61,313 bases of DNA, from NCBI GenBank assembly GCA_051647125.1, contig JBOFDP010000095.1, positions 1 through 61,313 on the forward strand, given 5' to 3'. Shown here piece after piece: positions 1-10,500 of the stretch. Position numbers and translations under genes: made by a program. This stretch comes from JBOFDP01 sp051647125 (GTDB taxonomy: Bacteria; Bacteroidota; Bacteroidia; Chitinophagales; Chitinophagaceae). The first letter of the stretch is position 1. Each line of letters opens with the position of its first letter. A model generated the notes under the pieces. The model saw only the letters and a list, made by a program, of their open reading frames with translations, was not told the DNA's origin and ran no database searches.

Positions 1-1
1 A

Positions 2-502
2 GAAAGACATTCTATTTGTTGCAATATTCAATCTAAACTTTTTGAGCTTATTTCATCCCAAGCGGAGGGGATAGAAAGATATATTCTTTTTGAAGGTATT
101 ATACTCGCTCTTTTGTACTATGCCAAACAATCTAATATAGAAAACTCACTCTGCTATGAATCTTGTGGTATGCTTCAACAACCTTTAGAGTTAGAAAAAA
201 TTGAAGCTACAAAAATTTATATTTTACAACATTTAGAACAAAATATTACAATTCCTATTATTGCAAAAGCTGTAGGCACAAATGAATGTTATTTAAAAAA
301 AGGCTTTAAAGCCATAGTAGGAAAAACTATTTTTGAGTTTTTGCAAGAAAATAGAATGCAAAAAGCACAACATCTTTTAAAAAATACGAATAAAAAACTT
401 CTAGAGGTAGCAGAAATGGTTGGCTATGCCTCTATTAGTAGCTTTAGTCAAGCCTTTAAATTTTATTTTGGGGTAAGTCCACGTACTATATCTAAAGAAT
501 AA
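2..502 (+). CDS. AraC-family transcriptional regulator, 5'-truncated by window edge
   Basis: The reading frame is open from base 2 through a stop at 500-502, so the start lies outside the window; the ATG at 113 is internal. About 166 residues are visible. The last ~95 residues form the two helix-turn-helix units of an AraC/XylS DNA-binding domain: first HTH around ITIPIIAKAVGTNECYLKKG, second around LLEVAEMVGYASISSFSQAF, ending in the usual FGVSPRTI signature. The upstream part (SIQSKLFELI-type helices) would be the end of a sensor domain and resembles PchR-like regulators, but the ligand cannot be told. The neighbour on its right is on the opposite strand, so no target gene is indicated. Confidence 0.88.
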   Translation, partial: ERHSICCNIQSKLFELISSQAEGIERYILFEGIILALLYYAKQSNIENSLCYESCGMLQQPLELEKIEATKIYILQHLEQNITIPIIAKAVGTNECYLKKGFKAIVGKTIFEFLQENRMQKAQHLLKNTNKKLLEVAEMVGYASISSFSQAFKFYFGVSPRTISKE

Positions 503-572
503 CTTTACTCTATAGAAAACATCATAGAGAAATTTATACAAATATTGTTTAGAATTGAAATAGTTACATTTT

Positions 573-2246
573 CTATTTTAATACTTCTGCAATCACATTG
601 CCTGTAGCTCCTGAAGGGTATTGAAGATTCAATAAAGCACTTATCGTAGGTATAATATCATTCATATATACGGTGCGTTGCAACTTACCTTGTTTAATAC
701 CAGCACCATAAAATAAAAGAGGGATATGGCTATCATAATTGTACCATTTAGAATGAGAAGAGCCCAGTTTTTCAGAATAACCTACAATCCCAGATTTATA
801 TATCACCAACATATTGCCACAACGTTTAGGAGTATATCCGTTTTTTACCATGTTCATAATGTAATAGGGAATAGTGGCATTGGCAAGATTAGTTTCATCT
901 ACTACAGAAAAAATTTCAGGTTGGAGATTGAGGTAGTCAATAAGAGTTTGTTTAATAGACTTAAGAGCTAACTGCAAAGAATCTATTTTAGTAATATTTA
1001 AGAAAATAAAATTATTACTATATTGCTTAACCAGATCAATTTGATTATATTTTTTAAATAAAATATCATTTAATTGCTGCAACATGATCTTATTTTCAGG
1101 TTCTACTCCTGAAGGTATATTGTGTTCTTTTAAAAATTGTTGGTTATGAGCACCTCCATGGTCAGCAGTAAGAAAAATAGTATATTGCCCTTTGCCAATA
1201 TGATTATCTAAATAATCTAACAATTCACCCAAATCTTTATCCAATCTCAAATAGGTATCTTCTACCTCTACAGAGTTTATTCCAAAAGCATGCCCTATAT
1301 AATCAGTAGAAGAGAAACTAATCGTTAGTAAATCCGAATAATTGGATTGAATATTTTTCCCCAATTGTTCTCCTTCTATAGCTGCTTTAGCAAAGTGCAA
1401 CAACAAATTATTACCATAAGGAGTTGTAGAAATTACACTATAATCTGTACCCCTATAAGGCATTAAATAATAAGGAAAAGTATTTTTCCCAAAAGCTTTT
1501 AATGGAGAACTATAAAGTATTTTATTTTCATAGGGAACATCATCAGCAGTACTTTGTATATAAGTATCAATCTTATATAAAGTATTCCATGTTTGTGTAT
1601 ATAAACTATCTACTATTTTACGACGATTAAAAAGAACTACCCATTGAGGTAATTCCTTAGCATAAAAACTAGAAGTAATAAAGTTACCTGTTTTATTATC
1701 ATACCAAAAAGCACCATTCGGGCAATGTCCTGCAGAAATTATTGCACCCCTATCTTTAAGAGATATACCTATCACTTTACTTTTGAAATTAGAAGCCAAC
1801 CTTAGTTCATCACTAATAGTTGTTACCCAAAGATTCTTAGGACTCATCTTTCCATTATTATTATTACACCCTATAGATTGTACGGAAGAATCTTCTACGC
1901 AATACATATTACGCCCTGCTATTTTATCATTCCAACTATTGCCTACAATACCATGAATAGCCGGTACACTACCTGTATATATGGAGGCATGTCCTGCTGC
2001 TGTTACTGTGGGTACATAGGGAATATAGGCTTGTTCACAATTATATCCTTGAGCTAAAAGACGTTTAAAACCACCACTGGGAGCAAATCTTTGTTCAAAA
2101 CGATATAAAAAATCCCATCTCATTTGATCCACCACAATACCTATCACCAATTTAGGCTTATGGATATTTGAGAATGTCGATTGCTGGGCAACAAGGATAT
2201 TCAGAAAACAGACTAATATACCAGAAATAAAAATAACTTTTTTCAT
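573..2246 (-). CDS. pafA: PafA-like secreted alkaline phosphatase
   Basis: Alkaline phosphatase superfamily phosphomonoesterase, predicted to be exported and to release phosphate from organic phosphate esters. The start is set at the ATG at 2244-2246 (MKKVIFISGILVCFLNILVA), which gives a clean signal peptide; the ten-codon-longer reading has no signal-like N terminus and would begin almost at the predicted -7 box. Visible motifs are the first metal aspartate in GIVVDQMR, the nucleophile threonine in PTVTAAGH, an active-site Asn in GIVGNSW, and the Lys/Arg pair in SLKDRGAI that separates PafA-type monoesterases from related diesterases. A later TADHGG holds further metal ligands. The length of 557 residues is normal. 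It lies downstream of tyrS on the same strand but has its own promoter. Confidence 0.88.
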   Translation of the reverse strand: MKKVIFISGILVCFLNILVAQQSTFSNIHKPKLVIGIVVDQMRWDFLYRFEQRFAPSGGFKRLLAQGYNCEQAYIPYVPTVTAAGHASIYTGSVPAIHGIVGNSWNDKIAGRNMYCVEDSSVQSIGCNNNNGKMSPKNLWVTTISDELRLASNFKSKVIGISLKDRGAIISAGHCPNGAFWYDNKTGNFITSSFYAKELPQWVVLFNRRKIVDSLYTQTWNTLYKIDTYIQSTADDVPYENKILYSSPLKAFGKNTFPYYLMPYRGTDYSVISTTPYGNNLLLHFAKAAIEGEQLGKNIQSNYSDLLTISFSSTDYIGHAFGINSVEVEDTYLRLDKDLGELLDYLDNHIGKGQYTIFLTADHGGAHNQQFLKEHNIPSGVEPENKIMLQQLNDILFKKYNQIDLVKQYSNNFIFLNITKIDSLQLALKSIKQTLIDYLNLQPEIFSVVDETNLANATIPYYIMNMVKNGYTPKRCGNMLVIYKSGIVGYSEKLGSSHSKWYNYDSHIPLLFYGAGIKQGKLQRTVYMNDIIPTISALLNLQYPSGATGNVIAEVLK

Positions 2247-2262
2247 AAAAATAATTTTAAAA

Positions 2263-2270
2263 CAAAGATA
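2263..2270 (-). promoter_or_regulatory. -7 element (TATCTTTG) for pafA
   Basis: Read on the minus strand this is TATCTTTG, an exact TAnnTTTG match, 16 bases before the chosen pafA ATG. No convincing -33 TTG at 17-21 bases was found. Confidence 0.6.
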
Positions 2271-2356
2271 CAAATTTTTTCTATGACAATAGATTAAACA
2301 TATTTAAAAATAGGGAGGATAACTCTTTTTTGCCTTACATCCCTCTACAGAAACGA

Positions 2357-3640
2357 TTACACTACTTCTATTAAAAAATATTCTTTTTTACCTTTTTGTA
2401 TGAGAACATATTTGTTGTGTAATAAATGTTCTATTGTAATACATGCCTGTATATCATTTATCTTTTGCTTATTGATCCCTATAGCATTGTTCTGTATTAT
2501 TTTTCTAGCTTCTCCTTTACTATGTAATACTTTCATTTGTACCAAAAAGGATACTATATCTATTCCTGTTTCTATTTCGGTTTTAGATATTTTTGAACTG
2601 GGAACACCTATAAGCCCATTAAGAAAATTTTTTTCACTAAGCTGCTTCAATCCCTCTATGGTAGCATTTCCAAAAAGTATATTGCTAGTAAGCACAGCAT
2701 TTTCATATTCCTCTTTACTATGTGTAAGTATGGTAAGCTCTTTAGCAAGCATTTTTTGCAAAAGCCTTTCTTGTGGAGCTTTACCATGTTGTAATATAGC
2801 GTGTTCTATTTCCTCTTTACTAAGGAAAGTAAATATCTTTATCCAACTAGCAACATCTTCGTCAGAAGTATTGAGCCAGAATTGATAAAACTGATATGGT
2901 GAGGTTTTCTCCACACTAAGCCAAATATTTCCCTGATCAGATTTTCCAAATTTTTTCCCATCAGATTTTCGTATAAGCGGACAGGTAAAGGCAAAAACCT
3001 CGCCCCCAGCTTTTTTACGTATTAACTCTGCCCCTGTAGTAATATTCCCCCATTGATCGCTACCACCCATTTGTAACTTACAGTTTTCATTCGTATATAG
3101 ATGATAGTAATCATAACCCTGTATAAGCTGATAGCAAAATTCCATAAAAGTAATTCCTTGTGTACTTTCCTGTCGAGATTTTACGCTATCCTTAGAAAGC
3201 ATATAATTTATTGTAAGATGCTTCCCCGCATCAACAATAAAGTCTAAAAAATTTTTACCTTTAAACCAATCATAATTATTCAGCATTTTTGCCTTGTTGG
3301 AAATAGAAGAAGAAAAATCTAAAAATTTTTCTAATTGCTTTCTAATACCTGCAAGATTATGTTGAAGTTCTTGTTCACAAAGATGCTTCCGAGCTTCAGT
3401 TTTTCCGGTAGGATCTCCTACCATACCTGTAGCTCCACCTACTACTGCTATAGGGGTATGCCCTGCTTGTTGCAAATGCATCAACAAAATAATAGGAACT
3501 AAGCTACCTATATGTAGGCTATCTGCAGTAGGATCAAATCCTATATACCCATTTGTTTTTTCTCTTAGCAAAAATTCTTCTGTATTGGGCATAATATCTT
3601 GCACCATACCTCTCCATCGCAATTCTTCTATCAAATTCAT
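2357..3640 (-). CDS. tyrS: Tyrosyl-tRNA synthetase
   Basis: Class I aminoacyl-tRNA synthetase that charges tRNA-Tyr in the cytoplasm. The class I signature reads HIGS at residues 43-46 and the second signature reads KFGKS at residues 229-233. Between them are the tyrosine-binding segments GYDYYHLY and MGGSDQWGNI. The C-terminal ~70 residues have the look of the S4 RNA-binding domain (GEARKIIQNNAIGINKQK). The length of 427 residues is typical for the bacterial TyrS. The start MNLIEEL fits the family and lies ~20 bases behind a strong -7 box. It is the only tyrosyl-tRNA synthetase seen here. Confidence 0.97.
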   Translation of the reverse strand: MNLIEELRWRGMVQDIMPNTEEFLLREKTNGYIGFDPTADSLHIGSLVPIILLMHLQQAGHTPIAVVGGATGMVGDPTGKTEARKHLCEQELQHNLAGIRKQLEKFLDFSSSISNKAKMLNNYDWFKGKNFLDFIVDAGKHLTINYMLSKDSVKSRQESTQGITFMEFCYQLIQGYDYYHLYTNENCKLQMGGSDQWGNITTGAELIRKKAGGEVFAFTCPLIRKSDGKKFGKSDQGNIWLSVEKTSPYQFYQFWLNTSDEDVASWIKIFTFLSKEEIEHAILQHGKAPQERLLQKMLAKELTILTHSKEEYENAVLTSNILFGNATIEGLKQLSEKNFLNGLIGVPSSKISKTEIETGIDIVSFLVQMKVLHSKGEARKIIQNNAIGINKQKINDIQACITIEHLLHNKYVLIQKGKKEYFLIEVV

Positions 3641-3660
3641 AAGTAAAATTAGTATTGGTA

Positions 3661-3668
3661 CAAATATA
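3661..3668 (-). promoter_or_regulatory. -7 element (TATATTTG) for tyrS
   Basis: Minus-strand TATATTTG, exact TAnnTTTG, 20 bases upstream of the tyrS ATG; implies a short leader of roughly a dozen bases. Confidence 0.65.
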
Positions 3669-3754
3669 AAATATTTTCTTTTAATTATTTTTTATTATCA
3701 TCATTCTGTACAAAGAAAAATCCAAATAGTAGAAAAAAGTAAGAAATAGTTGCA

Positions 3755-4804
3755 TTATTTTGTAATTTTTCCGTCAATAGAAATAAAGAGATTTCCTTTA
3801 GGAAAATCTAATTGAGTGAGCCTTTTTATTTCCTTAGCTGCTTTATGGGTAGTATCTATTTTAGGTCCTATCCCTTTATATTGTAATGCTGAAATAATTT
3901 CTCCGGAAAAAAATTTCCCCTCCTTATTTACATTCACTTTTATAATAGGAGCATATCTTGCACTACCGGAAAGACTCATTCTAAAAGGAGTACAAAAATT
4001 CCCTAAACTATAAGCAATTATCCTATCTTTATAAAGCTCTATAGAGCGAGGGACATGAGGTCCGTGTCCAAATACAACATCCGCCCCCCAATCAATACAA
4101 TAATGAGCCAATTCATATACATTACCTCTATTTTCGCCAAAAAAAATTTCATATTTCAGCGTTACCCTATTGTGTTTTTCTCCTTCTGCCCCTCCATGAA
4201 AAGAGACAATAACAATATCGCTTACAGAATCTAAATATTGTACTATTTGTTTTATGGTCTTATAATCATTAATATTTATAGCTCCCACATTGGGAGCTAC
4301 GCCTACTATACCATAACGTATACCATTTTTTAGAAAAGTAGCATATTCACAAATATTTTTAAGTCCTACGGTGTAAATATTTGCCATTTTTAATATTCTA
4401 TGAGTATTTAAGATTCCTACCGAACCAAAATCATTGGCATGATTATTAGCAAGATTAAGCACATCAAAACCTGCATTTTTAAGAACTGGTACTACATATT
4501 CTGGCATTCTGAAAAAATAGCAACTGTTAGGGTTGTTACATTTTTTAGGTCTTCCACCATGGTTTAATATACACCCTTCTAAATTCCCTAAAACAATATC
4601 TCCAGTCTGAAAAATAGGAGTTACATGATTAAAAAGAGAAGTTCCTTTATTGGCAGGCAAATATTGTCCCTGTTGATATTCAGGATAATTAGTACCCATC
4701 ACAATATCGCCTACGCCAATAATAGTAATAGTGTCCTTTTCTTGTGTATAACTATTTTGTAAAATAAACAATAAAAAAATTAAATAGAATATATAAAAAC
4801 GCAT
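3755..4804 (-). CDS. CapA-family metallophosphoesterase-like protein
   Basis: A 349-residue exported protein of the CapA/PgsA family, named for poly-gamma-glutamate capsule synthesis; most members outside capsule loci have no proven role. The first ~20 residues are a signal peptide (FYIFYLIFLLFILQNSYTQ). The core shows the family hallmarks GVGDIVMG near residue 30, LGNLEGCI near 100, LNLANNHANDFG near 115, a V-S-F-H-G-G segment near 200 and VFGHGPHVPR near 245, the likely metal and phosphate ligands. There is no capsule operon around it. It follows the Ig-like lipoprotein gene by 22 bases on the same strand, so the two are probably co-transcribed. Confidence 0.85.
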   Translation of the reverse strand: MRFYIFYLIFLLFILQNSYTQEKDTITIIGVGDIVMGTNYPEYQQGQYLPANKGTSLFNHVTPIFQTGDIVLGNLEGCILNHGGRPKKCNNPNSCYFFRMPEYVVPVLKNAGFDVLNLANNHANDFGSVGILNTHRILKMANIYTVGLKNICEYATFLKNGIRYGIVGVAPNVGAININDYKTIKQIVQYLDSVSDIVIVSFHGGAEGEKHNRVTLKYEIFFGENRGNVYELAHYCIDWGADVVFGHGPHVPRSIELYKDRIIAYSLGNFCTPFRMSLSGSARYAPIIKVNVNKEGKFFSGEIISALQYKGIGPKIDTTHKAAKEIKRLTQLDFPKGNLFISIDGKITK

Positions 4805-4826
4805 ATTTTTTGAACAGATAGCAAGC

Positions 4827-6269
4827 TTACCAAGTTATTTTCCAAATATTTTCTTCAACACGTCCCGTTTCATCAGGTTGATGAAATTTTATACTTCTTT
4901 TATCGGGCAAAAGTATTGTTTTTTCAGGTTGCCTTTTAGCAGGTAAATATTCACCATTATCCCATTGCATATTATGATTGTCATCATATAAAATTTGTAT
5001 GGAATAGTCTCCTACGAGCATGGTATCTAAGAAAAATTCTTTTTTATCAATAGCTAATTTTCTAACAATTTTATCATTTTCAAGAATAAATAACACCCTA
5101 TTTGTTAATGAATCTTGAGACTTTTCAATATGGATTTTAAGATTACTATATTCTTTTTTTTGATGCGATAGCAACGATATCGTATCTGCAACAATATTTC
5201 TTCTTAAAAAAGTATCTAATATTGCTCCTTGCTCTATAATAATACGATAAGAAGTATCCATTTGCCACTTATCATATAAAAAAGTAAGTTGTGTCAGTGT
5301 GGTATCAAAAATATATTTGTAATCTTTAATAATATACTTTCCAGAATCTAAAAAAAAGAAAATACAAGAAGTATCTATTTCTCGTATGGGTTTGTTGAAA
5401 ATAAGAGTAATACCTGTATCTAAAATATTAATTTTTTTTGTGGGCTTAGTAATCACTAAAGTATCATTTTTACGTATACGCTTTTTATTGTCTTTAGATT
5501 CTTTCGGGATACTAAAGGCATAAAGTATATTTTCTATAGTATCAAGTCCTCCAGAATGTTGTATATCTATAATAGAATCTAAAAATGCAAATGGTTGAGT
5601 AGGGTTTAGATAACGATACATTCCTGAAGGATCCGCTATAGCATAAAGGCGATATTTTCCAGGAACAAGATTTCTAAATTCAAAAATACCTTTATTGTTA
5701 ACACGAGCTATATACCGAGGGCTGTTTTTGATAACAGCAGAATCGTCTAAATCCTTGAATAATAAAGCAGTAATTGTAGAATCTGGCTGACCTGTTTTAG
5801 CCTCCAATATTTTTCCTAAATAAGAAATAGAATCTATATGATTTCCTGTAGAAAATACAACAAGAAAAGGTTTATATACATTACCTTCATGAAGATCTGT
5901 AAGGGAGTTTTCAAAGTCAATTGTATAAGTAACATTCGAATCTAAAGGCTTTTCCCAAAACATCCACATCTTTTTTAAATTAAAGCGTACTTCTGGTTTA
6001 TTATCTGCCGAAAATGGATTTACAACTATTTTATTAGCCTCTTTAACATCCACATTTTCATCAAACAAAAAACCTATTTTATTTTGCTTAAAGTTAATAG
6101 ATGAATCATAAAACGTTTGTGCTATAAGTACAGGAGGGATAGTATCTTTAGCACCTCCTATTAATGGCATATCTACAGCACAACTTGTAGCGAATAATAT
6201 AGTAGATCCTAGTAATATAAAAAACATAATATTACCTAATCCACAAACTATGACATGCTTTGTATACAT
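4827..6269 (-). CDS. Ig-like (Big_5) domain lipoprotein
   Basis: A 480-residue lipoprotein of a family widespread in Bacteroidota and without a defined function. A hydrophobic N terminus ends in the lipobox FATSC (Cys about residue 30), followed by the highly recognisable family opening GGAKDTIPPVL. The segment up to about residue 135 is the bacterial Ig-like domain (KIGFLFDENV, then TYTIDFENSLTDLHEGN). A carboxypeptidase-regulatory-like segment follows (FRNLVPGKYRLYAIAD), and a second Ig-like unit lies near residue 280. Expected to be anchored in the outer membrane or periplasm. The ATG at 6269 lies about 15 bases behind a -7 box; a second Met at residue 15 is a possible alternative start. 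Confidence 0.82.
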   Translation of the reverse strand: MYTKHVIVCGLGNIMFFILLGSTILFATSCAVDMPLIGGAKDTIPPVLIAQTFYDSSINFKQNKIGFLFDENVDVKEANKIVVNPFSADNKPEVRFNLKKMWMFWEKPLDSNVTYTIDFENSLTDLHEGNVYKPFLVVFSTGNHIDSISYLGKILEAKTGQPDSTITALLFKDLDDSAVIKNSPRYIARVNNKGIFEFRNLVPGKYRLYAIADPSGMYRYLNPTQPFAFLDSIIDIQHSGGLDTIENILYAFSIPKESKDNKKRIRKNDTLVITKPTKKINILDTGITLIFNKPIREIDTSCIFFFLDSGKYIIKDYKYIFDTTLTQLTFLYDKWQMDTSYRIIIEQGAILDTFLRRNIVADTISLLSHQKKEYSNLKIHIEKSQDSLTNRVLFILENDKIVRKLAIDKKEFFLDTMLVGDYSIQILYDDNHNMQWDNGEYLPAKRQPEKTILLPDKRSIKFHQPDETGRVEENIWKITW

Positions 6270-6283
6270 ACAATTATAAGTGC

Positions 6284-6291
6284 CAAATATA
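6284..6291 (-). promoter_or_regulatory. -7 element (TATATTTG) for the Ig-like lipoprotein operon
   Basis: Minus-strand TATATTTG, exact TAnnTTTG, just upstream of the lipoprotein start; probably drives the lipoprotein and the CapA-like gene. Confidence 0.6.
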
Positions 6292-6428
6292 CTATTTTTA
6301 TGTTGATAAATAAAGATTATAGTTACTTGATCTGTATCTATAGAGAATAAGATCTCTTACAACCAAGTAATATCAGAGATTAATAAATTAAAGCGGTATA
6401 ATTTCTTTTATTGAAACTATGCTCTTGG

Positions 6429-7409
6429 TTAAGGAGAAATACTTAATGATGCAAAATCTTGATGTAGATATTTTTGATACCCTGCAAAAGCTATCATCCC
6501 ACCATTATCCGTACAAAATTGCAACTCTGGTATATATATTTGATACTGTTTTTCTTGTGCTTCTTCAAAAACCTTTTTTCTAAGATAGCTATTGGCAGAC
6601 ACCCCTCCTGCTATGCTTAGTTTTTGAATATGATACTGCTTGGCTGCTTGCAAAAATTTATCTAATAATATTTCTATAATAGTATGTTGTATAGAGGCAC
6701 AAATATCAGATTTATTTTTTTCTACAAAATCTTTATCTTTTGCTATTTGGTTGTTTATAAAATAAAAAATAGCTGTTTTAAGACCACTAAAACTATAATT
6801 AAAGTTGGTTATTTTAGGTTTTGGGAAAGTATAGGCTAAAGGGTTCCCTTCTTTTGCTAATTTATCTATCAATACCCCACCAGGATAGGGTAATCCTAAG
6901 AGACGAGCCGATTTATCAAAGGCTTCTCCTGCAGCATCATCTAAAGTGTTACCTATGAGTTCCATCTCTATGGCTGATTTACAACAAACTATTTGCGTAT
7001 GACCACCACTCACTAACAAGCACAAATAAGGAGGGTTTAAATTACTCTCTATCATAGGAGACAATATATGAGCCTCTAAATGGTTTACAGCTATCAAAGG
7101 CTTTTCCAAACACATAGCCAGTGATTTGGCAAAGCTCGACCCTACCAATAAAGAGCCTATCAATCCAGGAGATTGGGTAAATGCAATAGCATCTATTGCC
7201 TGTAAATTAATATTGGCTTTTTTAATACTTTCGTCTACTATAGGCAATATATTTTTTATATGTGCTCGAGATGCTAATTCAGGTACTACACCTCCATACA
7301 GACTATGAATAGGTTGAGTAGAGGTAATATTTGATATAATTTTACCCTCTTGACATATGCCTACAGAAGTATCATCACAAGAAGATTCTATTCCTAATAT
7401 AAGTGCCAT
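6429..7409 (-). CDS. tsaD: tRNA N6-adenosine threonylcarbamoyltransferase
   Basis: Catalytic subunit that transfers the threonylcarbamoyl group to A37 of ANN-decoding tRNAs, working with TsaB and TsaE, neither of which is in this window. The start is moved to the ATG at 7407-7409 because MALILGIESSCDDTSV is the family N terminus. The metal-binding histidines are in HLEAH at residues 110 and 114. Further ASKHA-fold motifs are LVSGGHTQIV, the DDAAGEAFDKSARLLGLPYP loop, SGLKTA and SIAGGVSANSYLR. The length of 326 residues is slightly short of the usual ~335-340, and the C terminus is simply brief. It is a separate unit from its neighbours. Confidence 0.96.
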   Translation of the reverse strand: MALILGIESSCDDTSVGICQEGKIISNITSTQPIHSLYGGVVPELASRAHIKNILPIVDESIKKANINLQAIDAIAFTQSPGLIGSLLVGSSFAKSLAMCLEKPLIAVNHLEAHILSPMIESNLNPPYLCLLVSGGHTQIVCCKSAIEMELIGNTLDDAAGEAFDKSARLLGLPYPGGVLIDKLAKEGNPLAYTFPKPKITNFNYSFSGLKTAIFYFINNQIAKDKDFVEKNKSDICASIQHTIIEILLDKFLQAAKQYHIQKLSIAGGVSANSYLRKKVFEEAQEKQYQIYIPELQFCTDNGGMIAFAGYQKYLHQDFASLSISP

Positions 7410-7436
7410 ATATTTTTTAATTTCCTTTCTAAGGCA

Positions 7437-7444
7437 CAAAACTA
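7437..7444 (-). promoter_or_regulatory. -7 element (TAGTTTTG) for tsaD
   Basis: Minus-strand TAGTTTTG, exact TAnnTTTG, 28 bases upstream of the chosen tsaD ATG. Supports the shortened start, because the longer reading would begin inside or next to the promoter. Confidence 0.6.
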
Positions 7445-7520
7445 AATCAATAAGACCTAATACATTACAGAATAATTTTTATTTCTCTTATTTCAAAAAT
7501 TTACTGTTTCTTTGTAGACT

Positions 7521-10500
7521 GTGCAAACAGAAGATATTCTACAATCCTTTTCGAAAAAATTGGCTTCTTGCTGTGCCTCAATATTACCACAACAACACCT
7601 ACATATAAAAAATATACAAGGTAGTGCTTTCGCATTTAATCTCTCTGCGAATAGTCAATGGCATCATACTCAAATAGTTATCACTGAAAATTTTGAACAA
7701 GCAGCCTACCTACAAAATGAACTTTGTTCCATAATTCCTAAGATAAAATCATTACTCCTACCATCCTCTTTTGAGGAAGAAAAAACACATCAAAAGATCA
7801 ATAAAACAAATGAAATACTGCGTACAGAAACTTTAGTATTTCTCTCTAAACAAGTTTCACTTCCCAAGATAGTGATTATTCCTATAGAAGGTTTGTTAGA
7901 AAAAATTCCTGATCAAGATGCATTTCAAAAAAATGTTATCAGTCTGCAAACAGGAGATACTATAGATTTAGAAATACTTATTGAACAGTTAATCACTAAG
8001 AATTTTGAATGGTCAGATTTTGTATATGAACCGGGGCAAATTAGTTTACGCGGAGGTATTTTAGATATTTTTTCTTTTGCCTACAATAAGCCTTACCGTA
8101 TACAACTTAAAAGTGATACCATACATAGTATTCGTATCTTTGACACAGAAAACCAAATTAGTGAGAAAAATATTTCTCGTGTAGAGCTTTCTTGCAATAT
8201 GAATATGTTGGATAATGTTACTTTGGGAAAAATACATTGCCTCCAACTTTTTGATAACAAAACACCTCTTTGGATAGGTAATTTTGAAATGGTCAAAGAA
8301 AAGTGTTTATATTATGCAAAAAATTATAATACACATACTGAAAATAAACCTTATTTTGAATTAGATAATACCAAATATACATCCCAGTTTATTTATACTA
8401 ATTGGCAAGAAACAGAAAAATATTTAAATCAATTTACGATTATTGAAACTAATAAAAAAACAAATTTTAAAATAGATAAATCTATAGAATTCAACCAATC
8501 TTTACAACCTGTATTTAATCGAAAATTTGACTTATTACTTCAAAACCTTCAAAACTTACAAAAACAGGGATATACCCTTTATCTATTCTATGACAATGTA
8601 GCACAATACCATCGTCTACTACATATCTTAGAAGATTTAGGAGAGCCTATAATACTACATCCAATAGCATTTAATTTGCATCAGGGGTTTATAGACCATG
8701 AAATGAAAATTGTCTGCTATGCAGATCATCAAATATTTAACCGCTATCATAAATATAATATTAAACAAATCCAAGATAGCGAAAAACAACTTTCTCTTAA
8801 AGCTCTCAAAGAACTTCAACCCGGAGATTATATCACACATATAGATCATGGAGTAGGTGTATTTAGTGGATTGCAAAAGATAGAAATGGACGGCAAAATA
8901 CAAGAAGCTATTCGTATTTTATATAAAAACAATGATATATTGTATGTCAATATTTATTCCCTACACAAAATCTCTAAATACATAGGTAAAGATAATACCC
9001 CGCCAACCATCCATAAACTTGGTAGTGATGTATGGCAAAAACTAAAATCTAAAACCAAACGCAAAGTAAAAGAAATTGCTTTTGATTTGATAAAACTTTA
9101 TGCTCAAAGAAAAGCTCAAATAGGATTTGCTCACTATCCTGATAATTATATGCAAAATGAATTAGAAGCCTCTTTTCTTTATGAAGATACTCCCGATCAA
9201 AACAAAGCTGTAACTGATGTAAAAAAAGACATGGAACTCTCTGCCCCTATGGACAGACTTATTTGTGGAGATGTAGGTTTTGGAAAAACAGAGGTGGCTA
9301 TACGTGCTTCTTTCAAAGCCGTACTAAGTGGTAAACAAGTAGCGGTACTAGTACCTACTACTATTCTTGCCTTTCAGCATTACCAATCTTTTTCTCGCAG
9401 GCTAAAAAATTTTCCTGTTACTATAGAATTTATCAACCGATTTAAAACTACCAAGCAGAAAAAAGAAATCTATCAACAATTGCAAGATGGAAAAATAGAT
9501 ATTATTATTGGTACACATGCCTTACTTTCAAAAGATATTTTTTTTAAAGACTTAGGGTTATTAGTAATCGATGAAGAACAAAAATTTGGTGTAAGCCATA
9601 AAGAAAAACTAAAAATTCTTTCTTCTTGTATTGATACCCTTACCCTTACCGCCACACCCATTCCACGAACTTTACAATTTAGCCTTATGGGAGCTCGAGA
9701 TTTAAGTATTATACAAACACCGCCCGCCAATAGAAAACCAATATATACAGAAGTACATTTGTTTGATATAGAATTTATTCGAGATGCTATATTAAAAGAA
9801 CTACAACGACATGGACAAATTTATTTTATTCACAATAAGGTACAAGAGCTATATAGCCTAAAAAGCCTCATACAAAATTCTTGCCCCGAAATATCCATAC
9901 AAATAGCTCATGGGCAAATGGAGGGTTCTGAGCTAGAAAAAGTAGTTTTAGATTTTATCGCACATGAATATGATATACTTCTATGCACCAATATTATAGA
10001 AAGCGGTATTGACGTACCCAATGCCAATACTATTTTTATAAACAATGCTCATTATTTTGGACTTAGTGATCTACACCAACTACGAGGAAGGGTAGGACGT
10101 AGCAACAAAAAAGCTTTTTGCTATTTACTAGCACCACCATATTCAATACTTACTAATGAAGCTAGAAAACGATTGCAAACCTTAGAACTACACAGTGATT
10201 TAGGTAGTGGATTTCAAATAGCTATGCAAGATTTAGACATTCGTGGAGCTGGGAATTTACTCGGCGGAGAGCAATCAGGTTTTTTGCAAGATATAGGCAT
10301 ACAAACATATCAAAAAATTTTAGAAGAAAGCATTCAAGAACTCAAACAAAAAGAGTTTAAAGATATCTTCACCAAAAAAGAAAAAGTATTTTTTCCAAAA
10401 GATTGTAGTATAGAAACTGATTTTGAAATTTTAATCCCTGATAAATATATTTCTCAAATTAGTGAGCGACTTAATATTTACACTCGACTAAACAACATAA

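Noticed and set aside
726..971. Small plus-strand frame inside pafA
   Set aside because: It lies wholly within a well-supported gene on the other strand, has no promoter and no recognisable protein motif.
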